Shown piece by piece: positions 25,300-34,755 of a DNA stretch of 64,000 bases. The stretch is from positions 1 through 64,000 of the forward strand of contig CALBMX010000016.1 in NCBI GenBank assembly GCA_937896235.1. Reading direction: 5' to 3'. Positions within the stretch are counted from its first letter, which is position 1. Every line of letters begins with the position of its first letter. Below the pieces are notes generated by a model. That model did no database searches. It saw only the letters and a list, made by a program, of their open reading frames with translations, and was not told the DNA's origin. Source of the stretch: an uncultured bacterium. Its GTDB lineage: Bacteria > Planctomycetota > UBA1135 > GCA-002686595. Position numbers and translations under genes: made by a program.

Positions 25300-26760
25300 A
25301 TGTCCAATAACAAGCGCTACCGCCGCAAGAAAGGCTTCCAGAAGAACCGCCGCCAAAAGGGCAGTGCAAACGCAACCGCTAGGCAGACCGAAGAAGTCAG
25401 GATTGAGTATTCAGAGCTCCCTAAAGACCTCACTGCTGAAGAGATCGAGGTCCTTGTCGACGCGATCGAAAAAGCCAAGCCAAAGCGCAAGGTTAAGGAA
25501 CAGAGCCACACGGACCTGCTCGCTCTGCCGCACTTTGAGTTGCACGAGATTGCGGAAACGGAGAAGCTCAATCTCGCTCCTAATATCAATCGCCGCGAGC
25601 TGATCTTCCGCATCTCCGAAGGTCGCCTCAAACGCCACATCCCAATCACCGTCACCGGTTGCCTGGAGATCGGCGAGAGTGGGCACGCGTTCTTGCGCTG
25701 TCCCGAGAACAGCTACCTTGCGGACTTCGCCGATCCGACCGTGCCCGCCTCGCTTATCGAAAAGTACGGCATGAAAACCGGGATGACGGTCGAGGGAAAC
25801 ATTCGTATCCCCGCCGAAGGAGAGCGCTACTTCTCCGTCTACCAGATCGGAAGAATCGACCTGCACGAGCCCGAAGAAGCCGCTACTCGTACCCCATTCA
25901 AGGAATTGATCCCGCTATACGCGGACCAGCGCATCCACCTGGAAGACTCGCGCGACAACACATTAGAGATGCGTATTACGGATCTTGTCACTCCGGTTGG
26001 TCGCGGACAGCGTGGCCTCATTGTGGCTCCGCCGCGCACGGGCAAGACGGTGCTCCTCCAGCAGATCGCACAGTCGATTTTGGACAATGCAACAGACACC
26101 CACCTGATCGTTCTTCTCATAGATGAGCGCCCCGAGGAGGTGACCGACTTCGAGCGCTGCCTTGAGGGCAGGGACTACGAGGTTGTGTCATCCACTTTCG
26201 ACGAGCCTTCATCCCGCCACATGAGAGTTGCGGCGATGGTTGGACACAAGGCGCGCTGCCTTGTTGAAGCCGGCGAGCACGTCGTCATTTTGCTCGACTC
26301 GATCACGCGCCTCGCGCGTGCCTCGAACAACGAATCCCCTAGCAACGGAAAGCTCCTCTCGGGTGGTTTGGAGGCGACGGCCCTTCAGTTCCCCAAGCAG
26401 TTCTTCGGCTCCGCACGCAACATAGAAGATGGCGGCAGCTTGACGATCCTTGGAACCGCGCTCATCGAGACCGGATCCAAAATGGACGAGGTCATATTCG
26501 AGGAGTTCAAAGGCACCGGCAACATGGAGCTTGTACTCGACCGCCGCCTAGCCGATCGCCGCATCTTCCCGGCAATCGACATCAACCGCTCCGGCACGCG
26601 CAAAGAAGAGCTCTTGTTCCAAGAAGATGAGATGCGCCGTATCTGGATGTTGCGCAAAGTCCTCAATGAGCTCGACCCCGTCGAGGCCATGGAAATGCTC
26701 ATTCAGAAAATGCGTAAGAAGGCGTCCAACGGCGAGTTCTTGCTCACCATCGGCAGCTAA
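25300..26760 (+). CDS. rho: Transcription termination factor Rho
   Basis: A 486-residue hexameric RNA helicase for factor-dependent termination. A Lys/Arg-rich extension (residues 1-30) precedes the N-terminal helical and OSB RNA-binding domains. The ATPase domain has Walker A APPRTGKT at residues 243-250 and Walker [14 protein letters not shown], with [19 protein letters not shown] and [20 protein letters not shown] of the secondary RNA site. Length and motifs are complete. ATG 25300 without SD. A GT4 gene follows after 18 bp on the same strand. Confidence 0.96.
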   Translation: MSNNKRYRRKKGFQKNRRQKGSANATARQTEEVRIEYSELPKDLTAEEIEVLVDAIEKAKPKRKVKEQSHTDLLALPHFELHEIAETEKLNLAPNINRRELIFRISEGRLKRHIPITVTGCLEIGESGHAFLRCPENSYLADFADPTVPASLIEKYGMKTGMTVEGNIRIPAEGERYFSVYQIGRIDLHEPEEAATRTPFKELIPLYADQRIHLEDSRDNTLEMRITDLVTPVGRGQRGLIVAPPRTGKTVLLQQIAQSILDNATDTHLIVLLIDERPEEVTDFERCLEGRDYEVVSSTFDEPSSRHMRVAAMVGHKARCLVEAGEHVVILLDSITRLARASNNESPSNGKLLSGGLEATALQFPKQFFGSARNIEDGGSLTILGTALIETGSKMDEVIFEEFKGTGNMELVLDRRLADRRIFPAIDINRSGTRKEELLFQEDEMRRIWMLRKVLNELDPVEAMEMLIQKMRKKASNGEFLLTIGS

Positions 26761-26778
26761 ACAGGGATTGGCGCATAG

Positions 26779-28020
26779 TTGAAGATTCTCTTTTCCATCG
26801 ACACTTGGGGACTCGTGGGCGGCACGGAGCGACTCGCTGCCGTAGTTGTTCCGGGTCTAATCGAGCGTGGTCACGAGATCGAGGTTCTGTGCCGCGACAA
26901 CCAGAACCCAACCTATGGGCAAGGAGTTGTCGTCCGGGAGCTGTCTTTCCTCAACGAAGACAGCTTCACTCCGGGCCAGCGCGCGCAGCTGAAAGATGTT
27001 GTGCAAAGCGCTGGACCGGATGTGATTTTCCAGCAGTCCAACTGCAGCGTGACCTGCCTGCGCGAGCTTGTCGACCTGGCTCCCCTCGTGCGCTTCGTTC
27101 ACGACCACCCCCTGTTTTGCCCAGGCCTCAACAAGTTTCACGTCGACGGCGAGACGTGCAAAGAGCCGCTCGGCGCTGAGTGCCTAGTGCGCTACTACAC
27201 CAAGGGTGGCTGTACGTGCTTGAATAGGACGCAGTACAAGCACGGCTACTTTGCACCGTTCAAAAAGCTGTACACCAAATACCGTGAGATCGGTGTCAAC
27301 AAGCGCGCCAGAAAGCTGCTAACGAACTCGAGCTACATGCAAGCCGAACTGCAGAAAGCGGGCTTCGGGGGCGAGCTCACCGGTGTCGTCTACCCATTTA
27401 CCTTGTCGAATACAGAGAGCCAACCTCGCGGCCCCCTGGACAAAGCTACGCAGGCGTTTCTCGATGCGGACGATCGCCCGTTGGTCTTCACGCCTGCACG
27501 CCTCACCGTCCCCGACAAAGGGATTGACTTCCTACTAACGGCAATGGGAATGGTCGAAGCTCCATTCAAATTAGTCATCGCCGGCACAGGTCCGGCTGTG
27601 GATTGGCTCCGGGTCAAAGCACTCGAAGACGGGCTTGGCCCCGATCGGTTGCATTGGGCTGGGTGGCAGGATTCCGGTGCGATGGAGACCCTCTTTCACC
27701 ACTCCTCTATAGTCGTCTGCCCCTCGATATGGGACGAGCCTTTTGGCCTGGTTGGCCTGGAAGCGATGGCTCACGCACGCCCAACGGTGGCCTTCCGGGT
27801 AGGTGGAATCCCGGAGTGGCTAGAGGACGAAAAAACGGGCCTTCTGATTGAACGTAAAGATGTGCAAGCGATGGCTTGCGCCATTGATCGGCTACTAGCC
27901 GATGAAGAGCTGCGGTCCCGACTTGGTAGAGCGGGTAGGGACCGACTCGCCAAGGACTTCACGCGCGCGGCACACCTTGACGGTCTTGAGCGCGCGCTTC
28001 AAGGTGCGGCTGGAAACTAG
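26779..28020 (+). CDS. GT4 glycosyltransferase with Cys-rich insert
   Basis: A 413-residue GT-B glycosyltransferase. It starts at TTG 26779 (KILFSIDTWGLVGGTERLAA, the glycine-loop start typical of GT4), 18 bp after rho. The C-terminal donor site has FGLVGLEAMAHARPTVAFR with the EX7E-type arrangement of retaining GT4 enzymes. Between the two Rossmann halves a Cys-rich stretch follows HDHPLFCPG (residues about 110-155), with Cys spacing comparable to the Cys inserts of the GT4s at 29730, 49128 and 50477. Probably builds a surface polysaccharide or glycolipid; sugar unknown. Confidence 0.85.
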   Translation: MKILFSIDTWGLVGGTERLAAVVVPGLIERGHEIEVLCRDNQNPTYGQGVVVRELSFLNEDSFTPGQRAQLKDVVQSAGPDVIFQQSNCSVTCLRELVDLAPLVRFVHDHPLFCPGLNKFHVDGETCKEPLGAECLVRYYTKGGCTCLNRTQYKHGYFAPFKKLYTKYREIGVNKRARKLLTNSSYMQAELQKAGFGGELTGVVYPFTLSNTESQPRGPLDKATQAFLDADDRPLVFTPARLTVPDKGIDFLLTAMGMVEAPFKLVIAGTGPAVDWLRVKALEDGLGPDRLHWAGWQDSGAMETLFHHSSIVVCPSIWDEPFGLVGLEAMAHARPTVAFRVGGIPEWLEDEKTGLLIERKDVQAMACAIDRLLADEELRSRLGRAGRDRLAKDFTRAAHLDGLERALQGAAGN

Positions 28021-28022
28021 CC

Positions 28023-28736
28023 ATGCCCCCGGCCCTTACTCCGCGCCCCCTGCTCCTGCTCAATTGCTATTTGAGTGGCGACCCGTGCCCTGCGCTTTTC
28101 ACTCCGCCACTCGGCGTGCGTGCCAAGGTCGTGAAAGTGCCACACGTCCCACTGGATTCTCTTGTGATCGATCTAGCAGATTATCGAGGGTTAGTGATCA
28201 CGGGGTCCGCAGCTTCTGTTTTGGATGAAGCGTCATGGAGCCTTTTCCTTGAGGAGCTCATACGCGAGGCCCACTCGGCTAGTATTCCGCTCTTTGGAGT
28301 TTGTTACGGCCACCAACTCATAGCCAAAGCACTCTTTGGTCCGGAGCAAGTCCGGCGCTCCCCCACCCCAGAATTTGGCTGGTATAAAATCCACGTCACC
28401 ACTCCCGAGGGGCCGGTGGCTTCTGCACCCAACCCATTCTTGTGCTTCCTTTCTCACTACGACGAGGTCACCGCACCACGAACGGACGAGCTGCAGGTCC
28501 TCGCGCACTCGGAGCGTTGCGGGGTCCAGGCGTTCCGCGTTGCCAACAAGCCGATTTGGGGAGTCCAGTTTCACGCCGAAATGGACTTTGACGAGGCTGT
28601 TTCGATCTTTCAGGAGCGTGTCGAAAATTCGCCCGAGCTAGGCATTGATGCAGACGCACACGTAGCAAGCGCGGTCTCTACGCGCGAGCTATGGCGCGCG
28701 ATCTACGGTTCTTTCCTGGACAGCCTGCCGGCCTAA
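28023..28736 (+). CDS. Class I glutamine amidotransferase (GATase1)
   Basis: A 237-residue stand-alone glutaminase-type domain, similar to the GuaA glutaminase half. The nucleophile elbow is GVCYGHQ with Cys94; the partner His and Glu lie in VQFHAEMDFD. YRGLVITGSAASV gives the oxyanion region. It starts 2 bp after the GT4 stop, so the two are co-expressed; it may supply ammonia for an amino-sugar step or act on a gamma-glutamyl compound. It lacks a synthetase domain, so the acceptor is unknown. It is convergent with the next gene at 7 bp. Confidence 0.82.
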   Translation: MPPALTPRPLLLLNCYLSGDPCPALFTPPLGVRAKVVKVPHVPLDSLVIDLADYRGLVITGSAASVLDEASWSLFLEELIREAHSASIPLFGVCYGHQLIAKALFGPEQVRRSPTPEFGWYKIHVTTPEGPVASAPNPFLCFLSHYDEVTAPRTDELQVLAHSERCGVQAFRVANKPIWGVQFHAEMDFDEAVSIFQERVENSPELGIDADAHVASAVSTRELWRAIYGSFLDSLPA

Positions 28737-28743
28737 ATTGAGC

Positions 28744-29733
28744 CTAAGGGCGGTGCATGAGCTCGCCCTGGATCTGCTTCGAAGTCGCTTCACTCGCGCT
28801 GCTGGCGAGTGCCTTCCTTTTAGCGCAAGCCTCCTCTAGGGAATCGAGCGCGAGCTGCAGCCAGATTAGAGCTTCGCGATCATCCGCCAGCCAGGCGTCC
28901 ATCGTTCTGCGGTAGAGCAGAGCTATGTGGTCTAAAAGCTCCGAGTCATCCAAGTGCTTCCAGTTAAAAAGAAGCTCACCTCGCTCGACTGCTGCCCGTC
29001 GACGCGCGGGGCTTAGCAGCTTCCCGATGGTCCCCTTATGGTGGTGTTCCACTACGGCGCTTGGCACATAAAGCGAACACAATCCTTGTCGCCACGCTCG
29101 CCAACACAAATCGTTGTCTTCAAAATAGAAGGGAGCGAAGAGGCTGTCGAAGCCTCCGAGTTCTTCGAAGTCAGCCTTGCGAAACAAGAACGTTCCGCCA
29201 ATCGCGAACGGGACGAGTGCGTTCCCTTCGGGCAATTTAACGAGACTCCCCTGAGGAGACTCCGCGCGAGTCGTAAGCAGTCCAAGGAGCTGCTGGCATT
29301 TCGCAAAGGACTCGATCTCATCTTCGTTGCCATTTAGCAACACCCGTGGTGCAGCTGCAAAAACCCGGTGCGCTATCTCGGATTTGGGCTGAGACGCAAG
29401 TGCAACCTGCAGGGGCTCTAGAAAACCAGGGCGCACTCGGACATCACTATTCATTGAGAAAATCTGGGCGTGGGATGCTGCTTGGATTCCCTCTTCCAGT
29501 GCAGCGGCAAACCCCCCATTTTGCTCGCGAATCACAAGCTTGGCAGGCTTGTCCCGAAGGCCTTCCTTTGCCCAAACCGCAAGCTCACCTTTGCCTGTGT
29601 CATCAACAAGAATGAGCTCATCCGCTACATTTCGAGACGTGAACTCTGCAAACAGGTGGGGTAAATTCGCGTCGAGTAACTCCGTGTTCCCCAGGGCGGG
29701 AATCACCACGGTCACAGGTTGATGAGCGCTCAT
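28744..29733 (-). CDS. GT2 glycosyltransferase
   Basis: A 329-residue GT-A glycosyltransferase. The N-terminus has VTVVIPALGN and ELILVDDTGKGE. MNSDVRVRPGF is the DxD-type metal site. GGTFLFRKADFEELGGFD and FYFEDNDLCWRAWRQG are the acceptor-binding ED motif of rhamnosyl-type GT2 enzymes. The C-terminal 60 residues are a helical tail. Its ATG overlaps the stop of the upstream GT4-coiled-coil gene (ATGA, 29730-29733), which implies coupled synthesis and a shared pathway. Confidence 0.85.
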   Translation of the reverse strand: MSAHQPVTVVIPALGNTELLDANLPHLFAEFTSRNVADELILVDDTGKGELAVWAKEGLRDKPAKLVIREQNGGFAAALEEGIQAASHAQIFSMNSDVRVRPGFLEPLQVALASQPKSEIAHRVFAAAPRVLLNGNEDEIESFAKCQQLLGLLTTRAESPQGSLVKLPEGNALVPFAIGGTFLFRKADFEELGGFDSLFAPFYFEDNDLCWRAWRQGLCSLYVPSAVVEHHHKGTIGKLLSPARRRAAVERGELLFNWKHLDDSELLDHIALLYRRTMDAWLADDREALIWLQLALDSLEEACAKRKALASSASEATSKQIQGELMHRP

Positions 29734-32114
29734 TGGGTCCCCCGATTTTTTGGAATAAATTCGCCTTGTTTCCAGCGTGAGAGGCGACTCCCGACAGCGG
29801 TTCGGGCAAGGAGAAGCCTCACCATGGGCTGGGAAGCTTCTTCGGACAAGGCCTGCATCTCATGGACTCTAGTCATGAGCTTTGCCTCAACATGTTGCAG
29901 ATTCACCAGCCCCTCCTGAACCGCGGCCACGAGGTTGTCTAGCCCTCCCTCAATCGTGGTAAGCGAAGGATCTGCACGGACCCCGGAGGCCTCCTCTAGC
30001 GCTTCAAAGAGCGGGACCAGCCCGGCGGTCACCATCTGCTCTTGGCCCCTAAGGGCGAGCAGTCCCGACTCGGCAACTTCATGCAACCGCTCGCGAAGCA
30101 GCTGTTCGAGCGCAATGTGCCCAGCCTTGCTTTCAACCAACTCGCCTTGAAGGACACTCACCTGTTCCTCAAGCGAAGCGAGTTTGCTCGCCAAGTAGTC
30201 CCTTTCCTCAGTAAGGCCCGTTATGGTTTCGCGCATCCACAAAAGCTCCCCGTCGTTTGCGGCTCGCGTCTCCTCTTGTCCGGCAATCGTCGCCTCCAGC
30301 CACTCAACTTTGCCTTCAAGACCGACTCGGCTTTGCCGTTGTTCGTCGCGTTCCGCCCCGATGGAAGTAATTGTAGCGTCGCGATCGCGCAAGGATTCCT
30401 CGAGCCACGTCATGCGTTCGCTTTGCTTGGCAGCTGAGTTGGTCGCGCCCTCGAGCGCCCCGCGTAGCCAGGAGGACTCCCGTTTGAAATCTCGAAGGAG
30501 ACTCTGAGCCTCGTCGCCAGTGGAAAATGCGCGCTCCAGAACGACTGAAACTTGAGAGTCTTCCGAGCGAACCCCAAGACCGTCAGCAAGTCTTCCCAAG
30601 CCACCAAGAACACCTCGAAACAGCTCGCGCGATGGAGTCTGCTCCAGTTCGCTGCAGCGCTGAAGAAACGCCCTCATGTGCACGGGAGCGGTTTCGAAAT
30701 TTTCACCTTTTACGGCAGCGAGCTGCTCTCCATAGAGACGGAGGAGTTGCTCGACTTGATCTTTGACTGAGTGAACGTCGCCAATACCGGAGACGAGTTT
30801 CTCCAACAGATAAGGCTCGTCGAGTAGACGGCCAAGTGCACGTGCCAAATCGGTGCTATTGCCCGCTTCAAACAACAGGCCGTCTTTGCCGTCCACAACG
30901 CTCTCGGAAAGTGCGCCCAAGCGACTTGCAATCACAGGACGACCAGCGGCGAGTGCCTCCCTGATAACGATGGGGTAATTCTCAAACCATGTTGAAGGGA
31001 CGACCACAACGTCCGCCCAGGCCAAGATCTCCGGAAGCTCTGCTCGCTGGTAGCCCCCCCCAAATCGGGCGCCGACTTCCAAGGCGCGGCTAGAGAGCTC
31101 CGAAACCCAGTTAGAGTCCGACGCATAACCCCGCAAGGTAAGCTCAACGCGAGGTCGCTGCTTAGCTCCGGGGGCCTTCTGAATGCGGTGGAAAGCCTCG
31201 AGCAGAACATCGACGCCCTTCTGTTTCACCAGGCTTCCGATATACAAGATACGCAGAGGCTTTCCTGGAGCCGGCGCACTCACAGGATTGGTGATCCGCA
31301 GCGGCAAGAGATCCTCGCAGTCGATCCCACAGGCCAGGTGTTCCACGGGGCCCATCCCTGTCGACTCCAACTTCTCTGCGAGAAATTTCGAGGGTGAGAG
31401 CCGGCGCCCCAAAGTGCTAAACACCTCAAGGCGGTGTTTATCCAGGGATTGGCGGCGCTCCACTGCGACTTCCAGCTCACCTTCCGCAAGCCCTCCTGCT
31501 CGCACGGCATCTCCATCGAGTAGCCCAGCAAGCTTGCTCGCCACTTCAGGAGCCAGGGCAGATGCCTCGACTCCCATCTGATAATCGCCCAACCCCTCCA
31601 CGCTGTTGAGTAAGCCAAGAGCAACATCACAGCGAGCACATGCCTCGCTATCATTCGGTCGTTGGCAGACCTTTAAATCGGGGCGAAGAAAGGTGTAGCG
31701 ATGGCAGCAACCGTAGTAGTCATGATGAGTGTACAGGGTCGGGAGGCCGGCCTTCGTTGCGACCTCAACAAGCCCAAGCCCAAGCTTGATGACATGCTGA
31801 AAGTGCACGACCTCGGGACGCTCGCGTTCAAGAAACGACGCAAATCGCGCCGCAACTCCGGGCGGGTCCAGCACCTCTTCGGGATTGGTAGGAGTCGAGT
31901 TGGTCGCGACTCGTGTCACTCCGTAAATCGCGCTACCTGTTGAGACAACGGCACGACGCAGAGCGAGGTCTGGGAGTTCTGCGTCCGGGCAAGCTGCGAA
32001 AACCTCCACGTCATGGCCCGCTTCGGCAAAGCTAGCTGCGAGTTGGGCTGTGTAAGTTTCGACACCGGTTCTCTCTTCCGGTGGATATCCGTGAGCTACG
32101 AGGCAAATGCGCAT
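29730..32114 (-). CDS. GT4 glycosyltransferase fused to a long coiled coil
   Basis: 794 residues. Residues 1-430 are a GT-B glycosyltransferase: MRICLVAHGYPPEERTGVET at the start, a Cys-rich insert after HHDYYGCCHRY (several Cys to ARCD), LRILYIGSLVKQKGVDVLLE, and VIREALAAGRPVIAS at the donor site. Residues about 520-700 form a continuous alpha-helical coiled coil rich in Glu, with four Trp-Leu/Met positions spaced 21, 35 and 21 residues apart, all heptad multiples. The last 90 residues are a further helical domain. Coiled coils in O-antigen enzymes (WbdD) set chain length, so a scaffold or ruler role is possible. A C8 run is at 31054-31061. Confidence 0.82.
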   Translation of the reverse strand: MRICLVAHGYPPEERTGVETYTAQLAASFAEAGHDVEVFAACPDAELPDLALRRAVVSTGSAIYGVTRVATNSTPTNPEEVLDPPGVAARFASFLERERPEVVHFQHVIKLGLGLVEVATKAGLPTLYTHHDYYGCCHRYTFLRPDLKVCQRPNDSEACARCDVALGLLNSVEGLGDYQMGVEASALAPEVASKLAGLLDGDAVRAGGLAEGELEVAVERRQSLDKHRLEVFSTLGRRLSPSKFLAEKLESTGMGPVEHLACGIDCEDLLPLRITNPVSAPAPGKPLRILYIGSLVKQKGVDVLLEAFHRIQKAPGAKQRPRVELTLRGYASDSNWVSELSSRALEVGARFGGGYQRAELPEILAWADVVVVPSTWFENYPIVIREALAAGRPVIASRLGALSESVVDGKDGLLFEAGNSTDLARALGRLLDEPYLLEKLVSGIGDVHSVKDQVEQLLRLYGEQLAAVKGENFETAPVHMRAFLQRCSELEQTPSRELFRGVLGGLGRLADGLGVRSEDSQVSVVLERAFSTGDEAQSLLRDFKRESSWLRGALEGATNSAAKQSERMTWLEESLRDRDATITSIGAERDEQRQSRVGLEGKVEWLEATIAGQEETRAANDGELLWMRETITGLTEERDYLASKLASLEEQVSVLQGELVESKAGHIALEQLLRERLHEVAESGLLALRGQEQMVTAGLVPLFEALEEASGVRADPSLTTIEGGLDNLVAAVQEGLVNLQHVEAKLMTRVHEMQALSEEASQPMVRLLLARTAVGSRLSRWKQGEFIPKNRGTQ

Positions 32115-32163
32115 GGGTGTAGTTTGGCAAGGGAGCGCTCCCCATGAAAGGAGTTTGCAGTGA

Positions 32164-32937
32164 CTAGGCCATGAACGCGCCGCCGTTTATATCGATTGCC
32201 GACCCAGTTGTCCCCGCCGCATCGTCAGAAAGGAGATACGCAACGAGTCCCGCGACCTCTGCGGGCTTGCCCATACGTCCAATCGGGACGTCCCCCATAG
32301 CAATGGAGTGAGCCGCCTCGCGACTAATCGCAAGCGCGCCAGCCATCCCGTCAAGTCCCTCCCAAGCCATGTCCGTATCCACCCATCCCGGGCAGATTGC
32401 GTTCACGAGGATGCCCTCCGGCGCGAGCTCAACGGACAAGCTTCGAACAAGCCCCAATAGAGCCGTTTTGGAGGCGCAGTAGCCGCTGTATCCAGGCACG
32501 CCGATCCGCGCCAGAATGGATGAGATTGCGATGATGTGCCTAGCACCAGCCTCCCTTCCAACCAAATGGGCCTGCGCTGCTCGCATGCTGTAGTAGGTGC
32601 CCCGCAGGTTTGTGTCGACCAGCTCGTCAAAGCGGTCCCCACCTTCGTCTGCGGGGGAATTCGAGCCTCCCACCCCCGCATTGGCTACCAGTGCGTGCAG
32701 TGGGCCATGCACCCCAACAGCGTCGGTAAATGCGAACTCGACGGCACTGCGATCCGAGATGTCAAGCGAAGCCCAATGCGCGCTCCCCCGCAGGAGGCCC
32801 GCGGTCTCTTCTAGCGCTTCCGGCCGCCTGCCGAACAAACTCAGTTTCGCGCCGGCACGATCTAAGCGCTGCGCGATGGCGCGTCCAATCCCACTTCCGG
32901 CACCCGTAATGGCTATATGTTTCGTGGTGAATTCCAT
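32164..32937 (-). CDS. SDR family NAD(P)-dependent oxidoreductase
   Basis: A 257-residue classical short-chain dehydrogenase. It has the nucleotide loop AITGAGSGIGRAIA (TGxxxGxG), NAG in ALVANAGVGG, the catalytic Ser in IIAISSILARIG, and YSGYCASKTALLG (YxxxK), then NAICPGWVDTDM and the C-terminal GSAIDINGG. Close to 3-oxoacyl-ACP reductase or 3-hydroxyacyl-CoA dehydrogenase types; substrate not predictable. ATG 32937 was chosen because the fold starts there and TATCTT lies 7 nt upstream. It is divergent from the prepilin operon. Confidence 0.9.
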   Translation of the reverse strand: MEFTTKHIAITGAGSGIGRAIAQRLDRAGAKLSLFGRRPEALEETAGLLRGSAHWASLDISDRSAVEFAFTDAVGVHGPLHALVANAGVGGSNSPADEGGDRFDELVDTNLRGTYYSMRAAQAHLVGREAGARHIIAISSILARIGVPGYSGYCASKTALLGLVRSLSVELAPEGILVNAICPGWVDTDMAWEGLDGMAGALAISREAAHSIAMGDVPIGRMGKPAEVAGLVAYLLSDDAAGTTGSAIDINGGAFMA

Positions 32938-32944
32938 AATGGAG

Positions 32945-32950
32945 AAGATA
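32945..32950 (-). promoter_or_regulatory. -10-like TATCTT, 7 nt before ATG 32937
   Basis: TATCTT (TANNNT) ends 7 nt before the SDR start codon; no SD intervenes. It fits the leaderless pattern seen elsewhere in the window. Confidence 0.4.
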
Positions 32951-33069
32951 TCCCCGACGGAGCCAGATTGCCAATCCGAAAAAAAAGACAAGCCAGTTCC
33001 AGATATGGGAACCACCCTGACGATGAGGATAACTTCCTGTGGTTTGCAGGTTCCCGTGGCAGAGATGCA

Positions 33070-33687
33070 ATGGAGACCTCTAGGAGAAGCCGCAATCAAT
33101 TAGTGAAATCGAGGACGAGATTGAAAAACAAGTACACCACGAGTCCATCTCGTGAGTTCATTCCGAGGCCTACCCGGGGTGGCTTTACGGTCGTTGAAAT
33201 GGCTCTTGCCACCACCATGCTAATGGTTGGCATTATGGCGATTAGTGCCGCCACTTTGCGCATGCACCACCTTGGCAGGCAAACTCGAGAGCACACCCTC
33301 GCCCACAATGCCCTCTCGCAGATGGGCGAGCGACTGAACTCGGCATCGGCAATCGCTGCCCTAAAGCCGTCAACTTGGGCAGAGACGTTATTGAGTGCGT
33401 ACTCTCCTGTTGGTGCCGTAGGCAACGACTTCCGCGTGGAGGGCCTAACTCCAATCGAAGGCGAAGAGAACGCAGGCTCGATCGCCCTCATCACGGACGA
33501 GACCCTGACCGACGCGGAGATTGGCGTGGTACTTGGCATGCCTCGCGACCTCAATGGTGATGGCGATGCAACCGATACAGACACATCTGGCAGCGCAAAG
33601 CTTCTGCCCGCCATCATCACAATCAGCTGGTCCGTGCGCGGATCCGAAATCTCGGTAAGGCATCCCCTCTTCTTGATGGGGTATTAA
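33070..33687 (+). CDS. Prepilin-like protein 1 (type IV/II pseudopilin)
   Basis: 205 residues. A basic leader of 38 residues ends in Gly-Gly before FTVVEMALATTMLMVG: the prepilin peptidase site G38/F39 with Glu at +5, followed by the hydrophobic N-terminal helix. The globular part is short and includes an Asp-rich DLNGDGDATDTD loop resembling a calcium-binding motif. The leader is unusually long; a GTG at 33103 would shorten it to 27. First gene of three (next starts 2 bp after its stop). Likely a minor pseudopilin of a type II/IV system whose machinery lies elsewhere. Confidence 0.8.
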   Translation: METSRRSRNQLVKSRTRLKNKYTTSPSREFIPRPTRGGFTVVEMALATTMLMVGIMAISAATLRMHHLGRQTREHTLAHNALSQMGERLNSASAIAALKPSTWAETLLSAYSPVGAVGNDFRVEGLTPIEGEENAGSIALITDETLTDAEIGVVLGMPRDLNGDGDATDTDTSGSAKLLPAIITISWSVRGSEISVRHPLFLMGY

Positions 33688-33689
33688 TT

Positions 33690-34739
33690 ATGAAGATTCG
33701 GACGATACCTGCACTCCGTAAACAAGCGGGCGGTTACACGCTACTTGAGCTCACGTTCTCGATCTCGATGTATGTCGTGATCCTGCTCTCCACGCTTTCG
33801 ATGCTGAAGCGAGATACGCAGCTTGCCCAAAGCTCCCTATCGACGGGGCATGTTGAGTTGATGGCCCAAGAGCTCCTGTATCGGCTACGCCATGAGCTAA
33901 CCAACGCACAGGGCGCAAATCCTGAGGCTATCGTCACGGCTGCACTTGACGACCAGGCCTCCACTTCCCTTCGCGTGGACTCTACACTTGGATTCCCGAA
34001 CAAGGGGACACTCATCCTCGACCGTGGGACTTTGACCGAAGAGCGGATCAACTACGAGTCGCTGGACGATGCCGAAGTCCATTTCAACGGACTGGAACGC
34101 GGGACGCAATGCTCAACCGCTACGGATCACCTGGAGGGTGGAGAGCTGATTTGGGCAGGATTGGCTGAACCAATCGCTTTGCAAGTTGCGCCCGAACCCG
34201 AGCTCTACGACGGAATCGCAAATGGTGTTCTCGGGCCCGTTTTCTTCCGAGGCGATGGCACCGGATTTTCTTACCGCAAGCCGGTAGACCCGGAGGGTGG
34301 GAAGAATTACCTATCGGGAGACAAGCTCAAGTGGGGCTCAGATATTGGCGGTGTGCCATCTCTCGACGGCCGCTCCAGTCTGTCTTTCGACGTCCGTCGT
34401 CAGTTCAGTGAGGTCACATCCCGGATTGACATCAACAAGGACGGTGACAAGTTGGATGTGTTCGACATGGGAACCATCCTCCTGCAGCGCTGGGTCGCGG
34501 GCGACACTAGCGTAGCTGCGGACGCATTGGGAATGGGACCCGCCGCAGTGCTTCAAGAGCAATGCAACTACGGGGGCGACCTGAACAGTGACGGCTTCGA
34601 CGACCCACTTTTCCTTTGGGACAAGAAGACACGCGAGCTCCAGATCAAGCTGTTTGTGATCGGTGGTATCGCCAATAACAACCCCATTGTGCGTGAGGTG
34701 CAGACCAGCATCTTCCTGCGCAATGAGGTGGAATTCTAA
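33690..34739 (+). CDS. Prepilin-like protein 2 (PilW/GspJ type)
   Basis: 349 residues. Short leader MKIRTIPALRKQAGG is cut before YTLLELTFSISMYVVILL, with Glu at +5, a classic class III signal. The large periplasmic part contains two Ca-loop-like stretches, DINKDGDKLDVFD and DLNSDGFDDPLF, reminiscent of dockerin/EF-hand loops. This size and form suit PilW/GspJ-like minor pilins. It sits between prepilin-like 1 (2 bp) and the large PilX-like gene (16 bp). Confidence 0.78.
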   Translation: MKIRTIPALRKQAGGYTLLELTFSISMYVVILLSTLSMLKRDTQLAQSSLSTGHVELMAQELLYRLRHELTNAQGANPEAIVTAALDDQASTSLRVDSTLGFPNKGTLILDRGTLTEERINYESLDDAEVHFNGLERGTQCSTATDHLEGGELIWAGLAEPIALQVAPEPELYDGIANGVLGPVFFRGDGTGFSYRKPVDPEGGKNYLSGDKLKWGSDIGGVPSLDGRSSLSFDVRRQFSEVTSRIDINKDGDKLDVFDMGTILLQRWVAGDTSVAADALGMGPAAVLQEQCNYGGDLNSDGFDDPLFLWDKKTRELQIKLFVIGGIANNNPIVREVQTSIFLRNEVEF

Positions 34740-34755
34740 GAGGGGGACTTTACTT

